Positions 1-8,514 are shown, counted from the stretch's first letter. The stretch is 39,713 nucleotides of DNA from Bacteroides finegoldii DSM 17565 (GCF_000156195.1 NZ_GG688331.1:61722-101434); one strand, 5' to 3'. Program-made: numbers and translations. Notes: generated by a model from the sequence alone, not told the origin.

Positions 1-1074
1 GAACGATTCAAAATTTTTATTCTTGTTCTTTCAATCGTCTCTTTATCAGTTTTTCTTGATGGATGCGATAAGGATGAACCTCTTGATGAAGTGATTATTC
101 CTCCGCTGGAAGAAATAAATCCGGATAATGAAAAACCTGATCCGGAGAAACCTGATCCTGAACCAGAGAAACCTGATCCTGATCCCGAACCGGAGAAGCC
201 TGATCCCGATCCTGAACCGGAGAAGCCTGATCCCGATCCTGAACCGGAGATTCCGCAAGAATGGGCCGGAAAAGTGGTATGGACACATGGTCTCACAGGT
301 ATGCCGGATCCACAAATGTGGGAGTATGCGTACTTAACACCAAGCAAGGTGCGGGGGCTGAAATGGAATAAAGCATACGGTTGGTTTGATTGTAATAAAA
401 AAGATGTATGGGGAGAGCAACCCAATAGTGATAATAACCTTTGTTGGGCTGCTTCTGTATCCAATATCATTTATTGGTGGTTGGAAGAAAACAAGGAATA
501 TGTAAATAGGTTTGGATATGACGGGCCATCCCGCTATAATGGTTCGTTGGATTGTGAGGTGTTTGATTTTTACAAAAAAAATTTCTCGAATACTGGTAAT
601 AATGTGGCTGCTGCATTAAACTGGTTCTTCACCGGAAAGTTCCTTAACGGAGCTAAACAGGAAGCCGGTTTCTTTAAGGAAGTGCTTGGTGAAAATTGCT
701 CGGTATGCGAAACGTGTCAATCTTTTCGCTATCGTTTTACGGAAATCATAAAAGAAGCTCTATCCGGACAAAAGGCCATAGGATGCGCCCATTCCTTTGG
801 AAGGCAGACACACGCTATTAACATTTGGGGAGCAGAATTTGATTCTCAAGGAGAAATAACCTACTTATATATCACCGATAATAATGACACGGACTTGGAA
901 AATAATCTAGATAATGGAACGCTGACTAAAGCTGGCATGATTCGTAAACCAATTCAGATACGAGACGGAATACCTTTCATGGAAAGCAGTGTGCCTGGTT
1001 GTTTCACTATACAAATTCTGGAACTGAATTTTATGGGATTGAAAAAAGCAGAATGGAAGAAGTATTTCCAGTAA
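1..1074 (+). CDS. IdeS/Mac-like (peptidase family C66) cysteine protease lipoprotein, 5' end outside the window
   Basis: The reading frame is open from base 1, so the start codon lies upstream. Codons 4-19 are hydrophobic and lead into a lipobox (LDGC, Cys at 64-66), which suggests an exported lipoprotein. A spacer of EPEKPDPDP-type repeats follows (121-255), then a domain of about 240 residues that matches the layout of streptococcal IdeS. It opens with VVWTHG, has NNLCWAA with the predicted nucleophile Cys at 442-444, then HWW-like IIYWW, then the predicted catalytic His at 811-813 in THAINIWGAEFD, and an ITDNND acid motif with Asp at 877-879. In IdeS the acid motif is TDSD; here the second acidic position is Asn with Asp one residue later. 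IdeS cleaves IgG; the substrate here is unknown. The family assignment is from recalled motif similarity and is fairly secure; the immunoglobulin role is inference. No partner gene is visible in the window. Confidence 0.8.
   Translation, partial: ERFKIFILVLSIVSLSVFLDGCDKDEPLDEVIIPPLEEINPDNEKPDPEKPDPEPEKPDPDPEPEKPDPDPEPEKPDPDPEPEIPQEWAGKVVWTHGLTGMPDPQMWEYAYLTPSKVRGLKWNKAYGWFDCNKKDVWGEQPNSDNNLCWAASVSNIIYWWLEENKEYVNRFGYDGPSRYNGSLDCEVFDFYKKNFSNTGNNVAAALNWFFTGKFLNGAKQEAGFFKEVLGENCSVCETCQSFRYRFTEIIKEALSGQKAIGCAHSFGRQTHAINIWGAEFDSQGEITYLYITDNNDTDLENNLDNGTLTKAGMIRKPIQIRDGIPFMESSVPGCFTIQILELNFMGLKKAEWKKYFQ
121..255 (+). repeat. In-frame tandem repeat coding a Pro/Asp/Glu spacer
   Basis: A 27-nt unit coding roughly PEKPDPDPE is repeated about four times in frame, with the later copies nearly identical at the DNA level. 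It links the lipidated N-terminus to the protease domain and would form a stiff, acidic, surface-exposed stalk. Such arrays can change copy number by slippage. Confidence 0.85.
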
Positions 1075-1144
1075 TTTTTTTGCTAACATTCAAGAAGTCG
1101 TCTTTAACTTCTCTGTTGTAAGTACTACTGGAGTATATTTTTGG

Positions 1145-1188
1145 AAGGTTATAGTCGGTTTGTTTGTTGTGTTAACTATAGCCTTTTT
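1145..1188 (+). terminator. Probable intrinsic terminator of the protease gene
   Basis: Stem AAGGTTATAGT (1145-1155) pairs with ACTATAGCCTT (1175-1185) over 11 bp with one G-U pair, and a T-rich stretch follows directly. Confidence 0.6.
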
Positions 1189-1253
1189 ATATAGTCAAGC
1201 AGGATTAACAGGCCTTTTCGAATATCCTCTTGTGCTATATAATGCTCACTAAA

Positions 1254-1362
1254 TAACGTGAGTTCGAAATAAAATCAAAAATAGCAAGTTGTCCGCCATT
1301 GATGTGAAGTTTATCGATGACTGGCAAGTGGCTATTTTTGATTTTATATCGAACTTACGTTA
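1254..1362. repeat. Long imperfect inverted repeat, MITE-like
   Basis: Arms 1254-1285 and 1331-1362 are 32 bp each and complementary except for two positions. They surround a 45-bp centre without an ORF. The outer ends read TAACGT(G/A)AGTTCGA. A clear target-site duplication is not visible. It could be a small non-autonomous transposon, a remnant of an insertion sequence, or a long hairpin terminator. Confidence 0.7.
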
Positions 1363-1500
1363 AGTTATATTCTATGGTGAAGCTTTTTGACATAAGAGAG
1401 TGGTAATTTTACATTAGCTAGGTCCATCTGACGAAAACGGAAAAGGAGATGATGCTGTAAAAAAGAATTAGTAGTCATACCGATACTCTTCCTCCACTGA

Positions 1501-2124
1501 TTATTTGTTCTCAGCTTTCTGAGTATAAATCAAATCACCTCTTTGACTGATTGTCCATAAGCCGTCCACCAGTCGCACATTCTTTGTATCATCGTCTTCT
1601 ACATTCCACGCATAGCCACCCGACGGCAAACTACGTCTTTCCAATATTTCATTGGGTTGCTTATCCGAGAAGAAGAGTTCAGCACGTGTAGAATCGGGAC
1701 TGAAAACGATAAAAGCAGAAGTCTCACCTCCGTTAACAGCCTCTGTACGAATACCTTTTTCAAATAAACGGATGCAGTCTTTTTGTACTTCACACCATAC
1801 GTATCCAGCAGAACCGATACAACCGTGCTCATCACGGTCACCGCCCAATCGGGGAGCCTGCGGATATTGAACCAATTTGGAAGCCTGCATTCCCGGTGTA
1901 TATTTCCCTGCATAAAATACTTCCAATGTATCATTCAAAAGCAAACCGTCAACTTGTTCCTTGTTCGCATCCATCGTACTAAACGAAAGCGTGTCATTCT
2001 TATCCGTAACAATGGATACCGTATTCATTGACGCATCGCAAACAATCCCTTTGGAACTTTTCATCTCCGACGAGCAACTGCCCATAATACACAAAACTCC
2101 TAATGCCAATAACGCTGTTTTCAT
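1501..2124 (-). CDS. Small lipoprotein of unknown function
   Basis: A protein of 207 residues with a type II signal peptide: a short hydrophobic stretch ends in IMGSC, predicting lipidation at Cys17. The mature part is mostly beta-strand-like. Near the middle it has a cysteine-containing segment (GCIGSAGYVWCEVQKDC) whose GSAGY-x-W core I recall from several small exported Bacteroidetes proteins without a defined role. It is convergent with the protease gene and divergent from the antiporter gene; nothing in the context defines its job. The family is not recognised; export and lipidation are well supported. Confidence 0.75.
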   Translation of the reverse strand: MKTALLALGVLCIMGSCSSEMKSSKGIVCDASMNTVSIVTDKNDTLSFSTMDANKEQVDGLLLNDTLEVFYAGKYTPGMQASKLVQYPQAPRLGGDRDEHGCIGSAGYVWCEVQKDCIRLFEKGIRTEAVNGGETSAFIVFSPDSTRAELFFSDKQPNEILERRSLPSGGYAWNVEDDDTKNVRLVDGLWTISQRGDLIYTQKAENK

Positions 2125-2265
2125 TTTTCTAAATTGTTAGTTGGTTTAAATCGGAAGCAAAGATACAGATTATATGGTACAAAGGAGTATTTTATCAACG
2201 AATGCTTTTTTAAAAGACTTTTTTTAAGTTATTTTGCGCGAAGAATATTACGAACTTATCAACTT

Positions 2266-4398
2266 ATGGATTGGATTGGCCTTGATTTAACACTTCCTAT
2301 CACCGACCCTACATGGATATTTCTCCTTGTACTCCTTATTATATTATTTGCCCCTATCCTATTGAACAAGCTGCGTATCCCGCATATTATAGGAATGATC
2401 CTAGCAGGACTGGCAATTGGTGAGCACGGCTTCAATATTCTGGCACGCGACAGCAGTTTCGAGCTATTCGGGAAAGTCGGTCTCTATTACATCATGTTTC
2501 TGGCAGGCCTTGAAATGAATATGGGAGATTTCAAGGAGACACGAAACAAAGCGTTAGTACTGGGATTACTGGCTTTTATCGTCCCCATAGGAATAGGATT
2601 TGTGGCAAATGTATCGTACCTGAAATACGGTGTAATCACTTCCGTACTGCTGGCCAGTATGTACGCGTCACATACCCTTGTAGCCTATCCCATCGTCACA
2701 CGCTTTGGCGTATCACGCCATCGCAGCGTAAGTATCGCAGTAGGAGGAACTGCAGTGACGGACACACTCACACTGTTGATTCTCGCCGTTGTAGGCGGAC
2801 TATTCAAAGGGGAGACAGGGGGGCTGTTCTGGATTTGGCTGGTAATAAAAGTCATCTTTCTAGGTGCGTTTATCATCTACGTTTTTCCACGTGTCGGGCG
2901 CTGGTTCTTCCATCGGTACAATGATAATGTAATGCAATTCATTTTCGTCCTGGCTATGGTCTTTTTGGGAGCAGGACTAATGGAGTTCGTAGGTATGGAA
3001 GGGATTCTAGGAGCTTTCCTGGCAGGCCTGGTATTAAACCGGCTCATTCCGCACGTCTCCCCCTTAATGAATCATCTGGAATTTGTCGGCAATGCGCTTT
3101 TCATTCCTTATTTTCTTATCGGAGTGGGAATGTTGATTAACCTTCGCGTCATCTTCGGACACGGAGATGCGCTGAAAGTGGCTGCCGTAATGATTATAAT
3201 GGCTCTGACCGGCAAATGGATCGCTTGTTGGCTGACACAGAAGATCTACAAGATGTCTGCTCTTGAACGAAAGCTAATGTACGGGCTGAGTACCGCACAA
3301 GCAGCGGCTACATTGGCGGCCGTGCTGGTGGGATATAACATTATCCTGCCCGGAGGAGAACGCCTGCTGAATGACGATGTACTGAACGGAACAGTACTAC
3401 TGATTCTGGTAACCTGTGTGGTAAGTTCGCTGATAACGGAACGGGCAGCCAAGAAGGTTGCCATAGACGACTCTGAACCGGAGAAAACCTCTTCGGCTAC
3501 AGAAACGGAAAAGATCTTAGTGGCTCTTAACAATCCGAACACCATCGAAGATATGGTAAATCTTTCTTTAGTTATACGTGACCCGAAATTGAAAGATAAT
3601 CTATTGGCAATCAATGTAATCAATAATGATAACACTTCCGACAATCTGAGAATGCGGAGCAAACGTTATCTGGAAAAAGCGGCTATGATGACAACAGCGG
3701 TCAACGTCCCGTTGAGACAAATTACCCGTTATGACTTGAATATCGCTTCCGGCATTATCCATTCCGCCAAAGAGAATGAGATAACAAGCATTATCACCGG
3801 GTTGCACCACAAGGCAAACATCACGGATTCATTTTTCGGTGTACTTGCCGGACACCTGCTGAAAAGATTGAACTGTGAGCTTATTATTTCCAAATTCCTG
3901 ATACCGGTTCACACGCTTAAACGGATTGTCGTTGCCGTCCCACCGAAAGCAGAATATGAATCCGGCTTTCCCCGTTGGATGGAACATTTCTGCCGGATGG
4001 GAAGCACGCTCGGTTGCCGGGTACATTTCTTTGCAAATGAAAAGACAACCGCCCACCTGCAAACATTGATAAAGAAAAAGCATAAACAGGTGCTAACCGA
4101 TTTCTCTCTTTTAGAAGATTGGAATGACTTGCTGGTATTAACAGGACAAGTAAGCTATGACCATTTATTAGTCATTATCAGCGCACGACCGGGAACTCTC
4201 TCTTACGACAGTTCTTTTGAGAAACTACCGAGACAGCTTAGCAAATACTTCTCCAACAATAGCTTAATCGTATTATATCCTAACCAATCGGGAGAACCAT
4301 TAGATACGTCATTCTTTTCTAAGCTATACACTGATACCGAAACCCGGCATTATGAAAAGGTGGGTAAATGGTTTTACAGGTGGTTTAAGAAAGACTGA
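2266..4398 (+). CDS. CPA2-family cation:proton antiporter with C-terminal Usp-like domains
   Basis: A protein of 710 residues. The first ~390 residues form about 12 membrane segments typical of the Kef/NapA type of monovalent cation:proton antiporter (NKLRIPHIIGMILAGLAIGE near the N-terminus, then GLYYIMFLAGLEM). The C-terminal ~300 residues are soluble and look like two tandem universal-stress-type folds, starting near TEKILVALNNP and TLKRIVVAVPP, which probably sense nucleotides or another cytoplasmic signal. I chose the ATG at 2266 (MDWIGLDLTLP). The in-frame upstream extension to 2134 has basic, non-conserved residues and overlaps the divergent promoter region. The ion (Na+ or K+) cannot be told from sequence. 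Confidence 0.88.
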   Translation: MDWIGLDLTLPITDPTWIFLLVLLIILFAPILLNKLRIPHIIGMILAGLAIGEHGFNILARDSSFELFGKVGLYYIMFLAGLEMNMGDFKETRNKALVLGLLAFIVPIGIGFVANVSYLKYGVITSVLLASMYASHTLVAYPIVTRFGVSRHRSVSIAVGGTAVTDTLTLLILAVVGGLFKGETGGLFWIWLVIKVIFLGAFIIYVFPRVGRWFFHRYNDNVMQFIFVLAMVFLGAGLMEFVGMEGILGAFLAGLVLNRLIPHVSPLMNHLEFVGNALFIPYFLIGVGMLINLRVIFGHGDALKVAAVMIIMALTGKWIACWLTQKIYKMSALERKLMYGLSTAQAAATLAAVLVGYNIILPGGERLLNDDVLNGTVLLILVTCVVSSLITERAAKKVAIDDSEPEKTSSATETEKILVALNNPNTIEDMVNLSLVIRDPKLKDNLLAINVINNDNTSDNLRMRSKRYLEKAAMMTTAVNVPLRQITRYDLNIASGIIHSAKENEITSIITGLHHKANITDSFFGVLAGHLLKRLNCELIISKFLIPVHTLKRIVVAVPPKAEYESGFPRWMEHFCRMGSTLGCRVHFFANEKTTAHLQTLIKKKHKQVLTDFSLLEDWNDLLVLTGQVSYDHLLVIISARPGTLSYDSSFEKLPRQLSKYFSNNSLIVLYPNQSGEPLDTSFFSKLYTDTETRHYEKVGKWFYRWFKKD

Positions 4399-4560
4399 TA
4401 TTTCATAGTGTTTCTCTTGTTAAATAATGATGAGACGACCACTTTCCATGAGAGATACTTTGGAAATACATTAGCTTTTTATAATATGAACAAACATTTT
4501 TCGCAAAAATACGTAAGCAGTTACATAACTAGTTCTATTTATGGATAAACATCAGGAAAT

Positions 4561-5934
4561 TTAGCTTATGCGCAAAGCGCTCCTTTGGATTTTTCCCAAT
4601 ATTTTGGGGAACTGCCAGAAGAACAACAAAGTACAACAAATTGCCGCTGTCGCATCGGATATTGCTTCAGCCGCATATACACCGGCTACTCCCATAAGGT
4701 GTGGCAATATCAATGCCAATGGGATCAGCAGAATTACTTTGCGCAGCAAGGCTATGAAAATAGAAATTTTTGCTTGTCCCAAGGCTACAAACATATTTTG
4801 GCAGGCTCGTTGCAATCCGAAAATAGTCATACCACCCAAGAAAACAGGCATTGTCCAGCGGACTGTTTCTATCAGTCTTTCATCACTCGTAAAGGCGGAA
4901 GCTACTGTTGAGGGGAAAAGAATCATAAACAACATCAGCAGTAAGTTGAATGAGAACATGGTTATCAATGCGACACGGAAACAGTCTTTGACACGTTGTT
5001 TATCGCCGTGCCCATAATTATAACTCACAATGGGAACGAAACCTTGCGCAAATCCTGTTAAAGGGACACTTGCAAATTGCATCGCACTTTGCAAGATGGT
5101 CAATGCGCTGACATAAATATCTCCAAAATCTTTCAGGCTGCTGTTCAGAACAAAGCCAACCAGGCTTTCGGTACTTGCCATAATAAACGGTGATACGCCC
5201 AAAGCAAATATAGAAAGTATTATCTTCCGGTTCAACGCCATGTAACGTTTTTCCAAAGGGAGAGAGGCGTGCCGGGAGAAAAGGAAAGTTAAAACCCATA
5301 CTGCACTACATGCCTGTGAAAGTACTGTAGCCAGGGCTGCGCCTTTTACTCCCATATCGAGCCAAAAGATGAAAATCGGGTCGAGAACGATATTCAACAG
5401 CGCTCCTATTAATACCGAGTACATGGCGATAGCAGGACGCCCTTGTGCATTGATAAAGGAATTTAATCCTGTGGATATTTCTACGAAGATAGTTCCTAAT
5501 AAATAGATAGAAAGATAGTCGACCGCATATTCCAATGTATTTTCCGAAGCTCCTGTAAAAAGTAAAATCGGCTCCATAAAGATATATGCGATGAGAGAAG
5601 TAAACAAGGTGAATAGTATCAGCAGGATAAAACCATTACCCAGAATTTTTCCGGCACGTGAACGATCCCCTTGCCCGAGTGCAATAGCCGCTAACGGCGC
5701 ACCGCCACCTCCTACTATCGCTGAAAAAGAAGAAATCAGTATAACAAGAGAAGTCGTTACTCCTACACCCGCCAATGCATCCGTACCAATCCCAGGGATA
5801 TGACCAATATAAATACGGTCGACCATGCTATAAAGCAAATTAACAAATTGCGCTGCCACAGCCGGAAGTGCCATCTTAAAAACAAGCGGTAACATGCGCT
5901 CTGTCCCCAGTCGTTCTTCATATTTATTTATCAT
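4561..5934 (-). CDS. MATE-family multidrug efflux transporter
   Basis: A protein of 457 residues with 12 predicted membrane segments in two related halves, as in MATE (multi antimicrobial extrusion) exporters. Typical features are the N-terminal MLPLVFKMALPAVAAQFVN, the PLAAIALGQGD loop, and the second-half GFAQGFVPIVSYNYG segment. Such proteins export cationic drugs or metabolites in exchange for Na+ or H+. The gene stands alone, convergent with the antiporter gene and downstream of, but about 300 bp from, the Lrp-type gene. A -7 element lies 29 bp upstream of the start. The substrate is unknown. Confidence 0.92.
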   Translation of the reverse strand: MINKYEERLGTERMLPLVFKMALPAVAAQFVNLLYSMVDRIYIGHIPGIGTDALAGVGVTTSLVILISSFSAIVGGGGAPLAAIALGQGDRSRAGKILGNGFILLILFTLFTSLIAYIFMEPILLFTGASENTLEYAVDYLSIYLLGTIFVEISTGLNSFINAQGRPAIAMYSVLIGALLNIVLDPIFIFWLDMGVKGAALATVLSQACSAVWVLTFLFSRHASLPLEKRYMALNRKIILSIFALGVSPFIMASTESLVGFVLNSSLKDFGDIYVSALTILQSAMQFASVPLTGFAQGFVPIVSYNYGHGDKQRVKDCFRVALITMFSFNLLLMLFMILFPSTVASAFTSDERLIETVRWTMPVFLGGMTIFGLQRACQNMFVALGQAKISIFIALLRKVILLIPLALILPHLMGVAGVYAAEAISDATAAICCTLLFFWQFPKILGKIQRSALRIS

Positions 5935-5962
5935 CCCAAACTCCTTTTTCTAAAATCTGTTG

Positions 5963-5970
5963 CAAAGTTA
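5963..5970 (-). promoter_or_regulatory. Bacteroides -7 element for the MATE gene
   Basis: The minus strand reads TAACTTTG followed by CA, an exact match to the TAnnTTTG element. A clear TTG at -33 is not seen. Confidence 0.5.
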
Positions 5971-6102
5971 TAAGAAAAACAGGCTTCCGGTTTAAAACCA
6001 TTGAATAAAATAAAACTTTTACAACCTTCATCCGGAATTGTTCCTGCTCCTTTTCAGTAGGTAACACTCCAGAACCTGCATCATAACCGCATCCTCTTAG
6101 TG

Positions 6103-6123
6103 TACAGAGTCAAGGACTCTGTA
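6103..6123. repeat. Perfect short palindrome downstream of the Lrp-type gene
   Basis: TACAGAGTC and GACTCTGTA form a perfect 9-bp stem with a 3-nt loop. It lies in the 297-bp gap between the Lrp-type gene and the MATE gene, both on the minus strand. No T-run follows on the minus strand, so it may be an mRNA-end hairpin or an operator rather than a standard terminator. Confidence 0.5.
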
Positions 6124-6231
6124 TTCCGGGCATTATCATTCTGCGATGATCCATAGATATAGCTTTACTTATCAACTGCGGATATCGGGTAGCAAATATA
6201 CAAGATAAATTTCAGACTATCACACAACGAA

Positions 6232-6702
6232 CTAAATATGTATCCCATATTGATGCTTCACTTCAGCCATCACAAACGTGCTTTCCAGTGACCCCAAGCT
6301 ATCAATCGTCCCCAACACATTCAGAATAAACTCCTGATAGTATTTCATATTGGGAGCATGAATCTTCAACAGGTAATCATAACTTCCTGATATGTTATAA
6401 CATTCGGTTACTTCAGGAATATCCTGTATGATCCGTGTAAACTCGGCTGCTATATCCCTGTTCAGACGTCTAAGCTTCACACTGCAGAACACGACAAATC
6501 CCTGATTCAGCTTTTCCGCATCCAACACGGCAATATACTTCTTTATATATCCTCCACTCTCCAACCGTTTAAGACGTTCAAAAACAGGAGTTGAAGAAAG
6601 GCTCACCCGTGCAGCCAACTCTTTTGTTGTCAATCGGGCGTTTTCCTGCAAAGTACGGAGTATTTGCAAATCGACTCTATCCAGTTTATCAAAAGTATCC
6701 AT
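6232..6702 (-). CDS. Lrp/AsnC-family transcriptional regulator
   Basis: A protein of 156 residues, the usual Lrp length. An N-terminal winged helix-turn-helix (about residues 6-60: LDRVDLQILRTLQENARLT, then RVSLSSTPVFERLKRLE) is followed by a RAM ligand-binding domain that begins near residue 66 and includes the GSYDYLLKI motif. Lrp-type proteins bind amino acids and form octamers that wrap DNA. It is divergent from metY with a shared 177-bp control region, so regulation of metY (methionine or sulfur supply) is a reasonable inference, along with autoregulation. Confidence 0.93.
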   Translation of the reverse strand: MDTFDKLDRVDLQILRTLQENARLTTKELAARVSLSSTPVFERLKRLESGGYIKKYIAVLDAEKLNQGFVVFCSVKLRRLNRDIAAEFTRIIQDIPEVTECYNISGSYDYLLKIHAPNMKYYQEFILNVLGTIDSLGSLESTFVMAEVKHQYGIHI

Positions 6703-6769
6703 AAGAAAAATATTCTTCTAAAAGGTGATTTTTAGGAATAACGCAGTTACATTATTCCATATAACGGCA

Positions 6770-6777
6770 CAAAAATA
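6770..6777 (-). promoter_or_regulatory. -7 element for the Lrp-type gene
   Basis: The minus strand reads TATTTTTG, an exact TAnnTTTG match, about 68 bp before the start codon. No TTG at the right distance is seen. Confidence 0.45.
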
Positions 6778-6805
6778 GCATTATTTTCTATATTTAAGCT
6801 ATATA

Positions 6806-6836
6806 TTGTTCGATATATCTACATCCCATAACTTTG
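6806..6836 (+). promoter_or_regulatory. Bacteroides-type promoter of metY
   Basis: TTG at 6806-6808 and TAACTTTG at 6829-6836, separated by exactly 20 bp, match the Bacteroides housekeeping promoter. The start codon is 43 bp downstream. Confidence 0.75.
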
Positions 6837-6879
6837 CAAGAAAATAAAGGAAGAATATAAACTTAAAAAACATACGATT

Positions 6880-8166
6880 ATGGCAACAAAGAAATTACAT
6901 TTCGAGACTTTACAAGTTCATGTAGGACAAGAACAAGCAGATCCGGCAACAGATGCCCGTGCAGTACCTATTTATCAGACTACCTCTTATGTATTTCACA
7001 ACTCCGCTCACGCAGCCGCACGTTTCGGCCTGCAGGATCCGGGAAACATCTACGGTCGTCTGACCAACTCCACTCAAGGAGTTTTTGAACAACGCGTAGC
7101 CGCTCTTGAAGGAGGAGTAGCAGGGCTGGCAGTTGCTTCGGGTGCCGCTGCCATCACTTATGCTTTCGAGAACATCACTCGTGCAGGCGACCATATTGTG
7201 GCAGCCAAAACTATTTATGGAGGAAGCTATAACTTACTGGCTCATACCTTACCCAGTTATGGCATCACAACAACATTCGTTGATCCAAGTGATTTATCGA
7301 ACTTTGAAAAAGCCATTCAGGAAAATACGAAAGCCGTATTTATCGAGACACTGGGAAATCCGAACTCAAATATCATTGATATAGAGGCAGTAGCTGAAAT
7401 AGCTCACCGCCACAAAATTCCTTTAATTATTGATAACACATTCGGTACTCCGTATTTAATCCGCCCCATCGAACACGGAGCAGATATCGTAGTACATTCT
7501 GCAACAAAATTCATTGGCGGACATGGTTCTTCATTAGGAGGAGTCATTGTAGATTCGGGCAAATTCGACTGGGTAGCTTCCGGCAAATTTCCACAACTAA
7601 CCGAACCTGATCCATGCTATCATGGCGTACGCTTCGTTGATGCAGCCGGTCCGGCTGCCTATGCCATCCGTATCCGTGCTATTCTGCTGCGAGACACAGG
7701 TGCCACCATCAGTCCCTTCAACGCTTTTATCCTGCTGCAAGGCCTGGAAACTCTTTCCTTGCGCGTAGAACGCCATGTAGAAAATGCATTGAAGGTAGTG
7801 AATTTCTTAAACAATCACCCGAAAGTGAAGAAAGTGAACCATCCGTCATTATCCAATCATCCCGACCATGCACTGTATCAACGTTACTTCCCGAACGGTG
7901 CCGGTTCCATTTTTACTTTCGAGGTAAAAGGCGGACAAGAAGAAGCACACCGCTTCATCGACAGTCTGGAGATTTTCTCCCTGCTTGCCAATGTTGCCGA
8001 TGTGAAATCATTGGTGATCCACCCGGCAAGCACTACCCATTCACAGCTCAATGCACAGGAGCTAGCCGAACAGGAGATTTATCCGGGCACCGTACGTCTA
8101 TCCATTGGAACGGAACATATCGATGACCTGATTGCGGATCTGGATCAGGCGCTTGCGAAAATCTAA
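6880..8166 (+). CDS. metY: O-acetylhomoserine sulfhydrylase (aminocarboxypropyltransferase)
   Basis: A PLP enzyme of 428 residues of the Cys/Met metabolism family. It makes homocysteine from O-acetylhomoserine and sulfide. The N-terminal FETLQVHVGQE, the NIYGRLTNST motif, and SATKFIGGHG carrying the predicted PLP lysine (Lys210, codon at 7507-7509) are typical. The length and the long region between the lysine and YHGVRFVD fit MetY rather than the shorter MetB/MetC enzymes. It pairs logically with the acetyl-type MetA at 30173-31090. Control by the divergent Lrp-type regulator is inferred. Confidence 0.93.
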   Translation: MATKKLHFETLQVHVGQEQADPATDARAVPIYQTTSYVFHNSAHAAARFGLQDPGNIYGRLTNSTQGVFEQRVAALEGGVAGLAVASGAAAITYAFENITRAGDHIVAAKTIYGGSYNLLAHTLPSYGITTTFVDPSDLSNFEKAIQENTKAVFIETLGNPNSNIIDIEAVAEIAHRHKIPLIIDNTFGTPYLIRPIEHGADIVVHSATKFIGGHGSSLGGVIVDSGKFDWVASGKFPQLTEPDPCYHGVRFVDAAGPAAYAIRIRAILLRDTGATISPFNAFILLQGLETLSLRVERHVENALKVVNFLNNHPKVKKVNHPSLSNHPDHALYQRYFPNGAGSIFTFEVKGGQEEAHRFIDSLEIFSLLANVADVKSLVIHPASTTHSQLNAQELAEQEIYPGTVRLSIGTEHIDDLIADLDQALAKI

Positions 8167-8182
8167 CATTCAATCATTGAAC

Positions 8183-8241
8183 TTTCCATGACTGCAAGAT
8201 GTTATACCTATATAACATTAAAAACATTGCAGTCATGGAAA
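8183..8241 (+). promoter_or_regulatory. Nested perfect inverted repeat that encloses a start codon
   Basis: Arms 8183-8197 (TTTCCATGACTGCAA) and 8227-8241 are perfectly complementary over 15 bp. Inside, ATGTTATA (8199-8206) pairs with TATAACAT (8211-8218) around a 4-nt loop. In RNA this gives a long two-part hairpin that buries the ATG at 8235 and the bases before it. It begins 16 bp after the metY stop codon. It could be a translational switch, a transcript-end hairpin of metY, or an operator. Confidence 0.7.
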
Positions 8242-8474
8242 AATATTTAATACACAGCAACGAACTGCATCTGATAGACGCAGAGAAAATCCATCAAGCC
8301 GTAGAAAAGCTAGTGGAGTCACTCGATTTAGCCGCCGGATCTACTACAAACTTTAATCTCTATCAGGTCGTAGAAAATTACTTCAAGGATCTTGAAAAAA
8401 GAAGGAAAATCAATCACGTACTGGGGATTAAAGAAGACAGATACGAGCTAGCCGAAGATTTCGGTATTAAATAA
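8235..8474 (+). CDS. Small protein of unknown function
   Basis: A protein of 79 residues starting MEKYLIHSNELHLIDAEK, largely helical by composition (long amphipathic stretches IHQAVEKLVESLDL and LYQVVENYFKDLEKRRK). No family is recognised and there are no cysteines or membrane segments. I chose the ATG at 8235. An in-frame ATG at 8199 lies inside the left part of the hairpin and would add a poorly conserved-looking tail (MLYLYNIKNIAV). The gene follows metY with 68 bp between them and may be read from the same promoter. Confidence 0.65.
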   Translation: MEKYLIHSNELHLIDAEKIHQAVEKLVESLDLAAGSTTNFNLYQVVENYFKDLEKRRKINHVLGIKEDRYELAEDFGIK

Positions 8475-8514
8475 AAGTAAATTCATTCAATCACACCAGA
8501 CTATTGTTCTAAAT

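Larger units (their letters stand above)
1075..1500. other. Gene-free region between convergent genes
   Basis: I see no convincing gene here. It holds a probable terminator for the protease gene (1145-1188) and a long inverted repeat (1254-1362). From 1363 to 1500 I see nothing recognisable. Confidence 0.6.

Noticed and set aside
46..337. Overlapping ORFs on both strands at the proline-rich stalk
   Set aside because: They are side products of the tandem repeat; composition is extreme and only the main frame continues into a real domain.
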